Part shown: positions 4,423 to 6,843 of the stretch, one piece after another
Numbering within the stretch: position 1 is the first letter of the stretch
Layout: each line of letters begins with the position of its first letter
Origin: DASYAN01 sp036501345
GTDB lineage: Bacteria; Chloroflexota; Ktedonobacteria; Ktedonobacterales; Ktedonobacteraceae
Reading direction: 5' to 3'
Length of the DNA stretch: 6,843 nt
Assembly (NCBI GenBank): GCA_036501345.1
Contig: DASYAN010000359.1
Coordinates: 1-6,843 of the forward strand
Notes under the pieces: generated by a model
The model's database searches: none
Told to the model about the DNA's origin: nothing
The model's input: the letters and a program-made list of their open reading frames with translations, nothing else
Program-made: the position numbers and the translations under genes

Positions 4423-6515
4423 TACCAGTCTGACTCGTCGCCAGATGCTTCACTGTAGTGATCGCTAAAATCTTCAATTGATACCTCGCGCATGGCCACA
4501 TCTGGATCGATGTCCCCTGGTATCTGGTCCTCCCGTATAGGTTTAAGGTCAGGTCTAAAGCGTCCAACGAAGTAGTGCAGATTTGCTAATTTTTCTGGTG
4601 ACATCCTCTTACCTATAAAGCCATTTCCCTCTATATCTCGGGAGGCGAGCATGCCTTTATATATGCTCTTGTCTACTCCATGTACAGCTAGCTCTCCAAG
4701 GATAGGCAGCACTGAATCTGGAAATTGCTCTGTTTGCACGGGTCCTGCTTTTAAAATGGCTGCAAGGGCCGGAGGGCTATTGTCGTAGTTAGGGTCCTTC
4801 GGTAGAGTGGGTGAATCAGCCACTGAGAATGCAAGTGCTATATCATGGCTGAAAGGTATTTTTACATTGCCATTTGCAAAGCGTTCACTTATATCTTCAG
4901 TCAACTTCTTCAACTGTCTAGGAGTGAGGGGTAGATCGGTTATGAATGTACTGTTAATAGAGCCCTTCTCTTGACCTTCTTTTCTTATTGCATTTTTTGC
5001 CTCTTCTGCAGTGAACGCGTCTTCTAGGTGAACGCCGCCCATGGTGAGAAAGCGAAGCCGTCCATAATTAGAGTGTGTTATGATAGCGCATGTATAGTTT
5101 TTCTTATCTGTTTCTATTATAAACGAGCAGAAGCCAGCGCCAGACGGAAAACCGAAAGACTCATTCCCGTCGCCAGCGCCAGCGTCATGGTTACCATTCG
5201 TGGGTGAAACATCAGGTATAGGCTTCATCAAATTTTGGTAGATATCTTCCGCTGTAATATCGCTTCGTTCCTGAGAATAATTCTTAAAGGTAGGAGCTGT
5301 CACAACCCCGTTAATCATGACCCAGCGCAATTCGTCTCGTGGGTTCTTTGTTGGATCATTATTGTCCTGGAAAAACCGATTCAATCCTTCCGTCAAAGCG
5401 CCGGGAATATGCGAATGACCATAGGCAAATGGCCCCCATGTATAACCTAAGCTATCGATCGTATGTCCTGAAGGAAGCCAACCAGTACCATTGCGACAAG
5501 TGACAGCAGCGGCGTATGGCCATTTATATGACTCTCTCACGTCCCCGTTCGGCCCCACTTTGGGGAAGAGAAGCGTGACACCTGCGTTTCCCTTGTTGAT
5601 CTGTAGGATTCGCACTCTTTCACCGTTGGAAAGCACTATATCTGTTGGATCATCTCTCTCTCCTGGCCGGAAGTCTCCATACGGGGTTTTTCCAAACTCG
5701 CTATATAGGTCTTGCGCAGTCACAGGTAGGCCAAGCTCCATTCTTCTCTGGAGTTCTGCAAAGTCTCTTATAAGCTTACGATCTCTTGGTCTGCGGCCTT
5801 TGGAGACATTACGCCACTCTTCTGCACCTGTAGATTTTGGTCTCTGCGCGTTTGTATCCCCACTCTCGTACCTATCACGGAGATAGTCAGCCCATGCTTG
5901 AATTCGAGGACTATGCTTATTCGTTAATCTATCGATCTTGTCTTGTAATATTTGTGGATTATCATCTGCTAGCTGTTTGCTGATCGTTCTACCCAGCCTC
6001 ATAGCCTGTTCAGTTACACTCTTGACCTCTGTCTCATCTTGCTTGCTTATTTTAGAATCAAACAGGTTCTCTGCAGGAGAACGTATGCTGTTGATCTTCT
6101 CTATGTTTTGTTGCATCTTCTGCAGTGTTTCACGTAATTGCCGTCGAGTACCACTGTCTATTTCCGCAGGGTTGTCAATTTTTCTTTTCTTTGGCCTCCT
6201 ATCGTCACCATCCTCACCTCCATTGTCACCAGTTGCCCTGCTTTTTTCAAGTCTTCTTGAGGTACTTGCTTCAGTTGAGATTTCTCCCGTTCCTGCTGAG
6301 ATTTCTTCCTTTTTTACACGCTTTGTCTCTCTTTTTCCTGTCCCTGCTCCCCCCGGAGCTCCGCTGGTAGAAGTTCCCGTCTCTTCTACTTCTTCCGATC
6401 TCTGGCGCTTGTTACTTTTTTTTTGTCCTGAAGTGGTTGGGACATCTCTCGTATCTTTCTTTTCTGATGATCCCCTTATGCCTTTGCGCAGATTGTGGCC
6501 CCCGAAAGAATCCAT
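4410..6515 (-). CDS. Unrecognised 701-residue protein with basic NLS-like N-terminus
   Basis: I do not recognise this family. Residues 1-125 are charged, Gly/Ser/Thr-rich and probably disordered, with basic clusters KKSNKRQR (32-39), KRETKRVKK (61-69) and RRPKKRKID (106-114). Residues 124-200 look helical, possibly coiled coil. Residues 250-690 look globular, with WPYAAAVTC (332-340), GWLPSGHTIDSLGYTWG, YGHSHIPG (365-372), WVMINGVVTAPTF (398-410) and a predicted beta-hairpin holding Cys463 and His481. The C-terminal tail is acidic. There is no signal peptide, membrane segment or cysteine cluster. The ATG at 6513-6515 has AAGGAG nine bases upstream. The final RFA and stop come from the IS630 inverted repeat. 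Without the insertion the protein would end at Tyr698. The gene was convergent with, and directly abutted, the acetyltransferase gene. It could be a secreted or host-directed factor, or a nucleic-acid-associated protein. Function is unknown. Confidence 0.8.
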   Translation of the reverse strand: MDSFGGHNLRKGIRGSSEKKDTRDVPTTSGQKKSNKRQRSEEVEETGTSTSGAPGGAGTGKRETKRVKKEEISAGTGEISTEASTSRRLEKSRATGDNGGEDGDDRRPKKRKIDNPAEIDSGTRRQLRETLQKMQQNIEKINSIRSPAENLFDSKISKQDETEVKSVTEQAMRLGRTISKQLADDNPQILQDKIDRLTNKHSPRIQAWADYLRDRYESGDTNAQRPKSTGAEEWRNVSKGRRPRDRKLIRDFAELQRRMELGLPVTAQDLYSEFGKTPYGDFRPGERDDPTDIVLSNGERVRILQINKGNAGVTLLFPKVGPNGDVRESYKWPYAAAVTCRNGTGWLPSGHTIDSLGYTWGPFAYGHSHIPGALTEGLNRFFQDNNDPTKNPRDELRWVMINGVVTAPTFKNYSQERSDITAEDIYQNLMKPIPDVSPTNGNHDAGAGDGNESFGFPSGAGFCSFIIETDKKNYTCAIITHSNYGRLRFLTMGGVHLEDAFTAEEAKNAIRKEGQEKGSINSTFITDLPLTPRQLKKLTEDISERFANGNVKIPFSHDIALAFSVADSPTLPKDPNYDNSPPALAAILKAGPVQTEQFPDSVLPILGELAVHGVDKSIYKGMLASRDIEGNGFIGKRMSPEKLANLHYFVGRFRPDLKPIREDQIPGDIDPDVAMREVSIEDFSDHYSEASGDESDWYRFA

Positions 6516-6576
6516 TGTTAAAATCTCCTTTTCTCCTCACCATTGATGTAAGAAACAAATGAATAGTGAGCTTCTC

Positions 6577-6605
6577 AATTTAGTAGAGGGTATTTCGTAA
6601 CTCAA
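6577..6605 (-). promoter_or_regulatory. Weak candidate promoter of the 701-codon gene
   Basis: On the minus strand, TTGAGT (6600-6605) and TAAATT (6577-6582) are 17 bases apart. Each matches the sigma-70 consensus at four of six positions. Transcription would start near 6570, about 55 bases before the ATG. This is the best placed pair seen, but it is weak. Confidence 0.3.
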
Positions 6606-6615
6606 AAGACCCTCT
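6585..6615. repeat. Inverted repeat flanking the candidate -35 box
   Basis: AGAGGGT (6585-6591) and ACCCTCT (6609-6615) are perfect 7-bp inverted repeats with centres 24 bp apart. One arm lies in the promoter spacer and the other just upstream of the -35 box, a layout that would suit a repressor or activator. Seven bases is short, so chance is possible. Confidence 0.35.
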
Positions 6616-6843
6616 CATATCAACTTGTGTTCATCTGACATGGATAATCTGACTTGCTTTGCCTCGTTGAAAAATCGCCTTTTTGAACGCGAGTTGGTAT
6701 CACACTATCTTTGCACTTTCGGGCCTCTTACCCTCAAGTATACTGAATAGATGATCTTTCCACCTAGAGGAAAAGAGACATCTGGAGAGAAAAAAAAGAC
6801 ATTTTCATACTAACCCGCATTCCTTTGTGCACCATCTTTAGTT
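6616..6843. other. Non-coding right flank
   Basis: No convincing gene is visible on either strand. An imperfect 10-bp inverted repeat (CGTTGAAAAA at 6665-6674 with TTTTTGAACG at 6680-6689, one mismatch) is the only structure noted. A 39-codon minus-strand frame in the last 90 or so bases lacks a properly spaced ribosome binding site and is not called. The region is AT-rich, as expected for an upstream regulatory stretch. Confidence 0.4.

Larger units (their letters stand above)
3043..4424 (+). mobile_element. IS630-family insertion sequence with TA target duplication
   Basis: A complete element of 1378 bp (3045-4422) is flanked by TA on both sides (3043-3044 and 4423-4424), the hallmark of IS630/Tc1-mariner transposition. 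Terminal inverted repeats of 23 bp match at 18 positions. They enclose a two-part transposase reading left to right. Both ends and the catalytic residues are intact, so the copy is probably fairly recent. Removing the element and one TA restores a continuous junction in which the two flanking convergent genes end on overlapping stops. This supports the boundaries independently. Confidence 0.9.

Noticed and set aside
5938..6546. 202-codon open frame on the plus strand opposite the unknown gene
   Set aside because: It is antisense to the low-complexity N-terminal coding region. Its Ser/Leu/Phe-rich translation is what the complement of Lys/Glu/Arg-rich codons gives, and it has no sign of its own family.
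6665..6689. A-tract/T-tract hairpin in the right flank as a terminator
   Set aside because: The stem has one mismatch and is weak, the T-rich stretch is part of the stem and does not follow it, and no gene is seen to end here.

Overview
The window looks like an accessory stretch of a large soil-bacterium genome, most probably a member of the Ktedonobacteria (Chloroflexota). This is inferred from gene style and not proven: a Ser/Thr kinase fused to a seven-bladed WD40 propeller with the typical opening GKQLGNYHLHRLIG, an IS630-type element with a split transposase, and GNAT and YceI neighbours. No rRNA, tRNA or CRISPR array was seen.

Layout, left to right. Positions 1-100 hold the first 33 codons of a YceI-family gene on the minus strand, running off the window. 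Behind it (101-290) is a well-formed minus-strand promoter whose -35 box sits inside one of two tandem 16-bp dyads, a typical arrangement for MarR-type repression. Positions 291-2237 (minus) encode a 648-residue soluble kinase-WD40 fusion with all kinase catalytic motifs. Its leader carries a TATAAT box and a perfect 10-bp palindrome at the expected transcription start. The divergent intergenic region (2238-2535) also holds a possible 47-codon small ORF that ends on a candidate start codon of the next gene. Positions 2536-3042 (plus) encode a GNAT N-acetyltransferase.

Positions 3045-4422 are a complete IS630-family insertion sequence flanked by TA duplications, with 23-bp terminal inverted repeats. 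Its transposase is split into ORFA (two HTH domains) and ORFB (intact DDE triad), which lies in the +1 frame. The element landed exactly at the junction of two convergent genes. If it is removed, the GNAT stop and the stop of the right-hand gene overlap in the tetranucleotide CTAG. The insertion broke neither gene, but the right-hand protein now ends in three residues and a stop codon supplied by the IS inverted repeat.

Positions 4410-6515 (minus) encode a 701-residue protein of no family I recognise. It has a long charged, disordered N-terminus with three basic clusters that look like eukaryotic nuclear localisation signals, then a predicted helical segment, then a large globular region. This is the most novel item in the window. 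Positions 6516-6843 are non-coding as far as can be seen and contain its ribosome binding site, a weak promoter and an inverted repeat around the -35 box.

There is no clear shared pathway. The kinase and acetyltransferase are divergent neighbours, the acetyltransferase and the unknown gene were convergent and directly abutting before the IS arrived, and YceI appears to be under its own repressor-type control.
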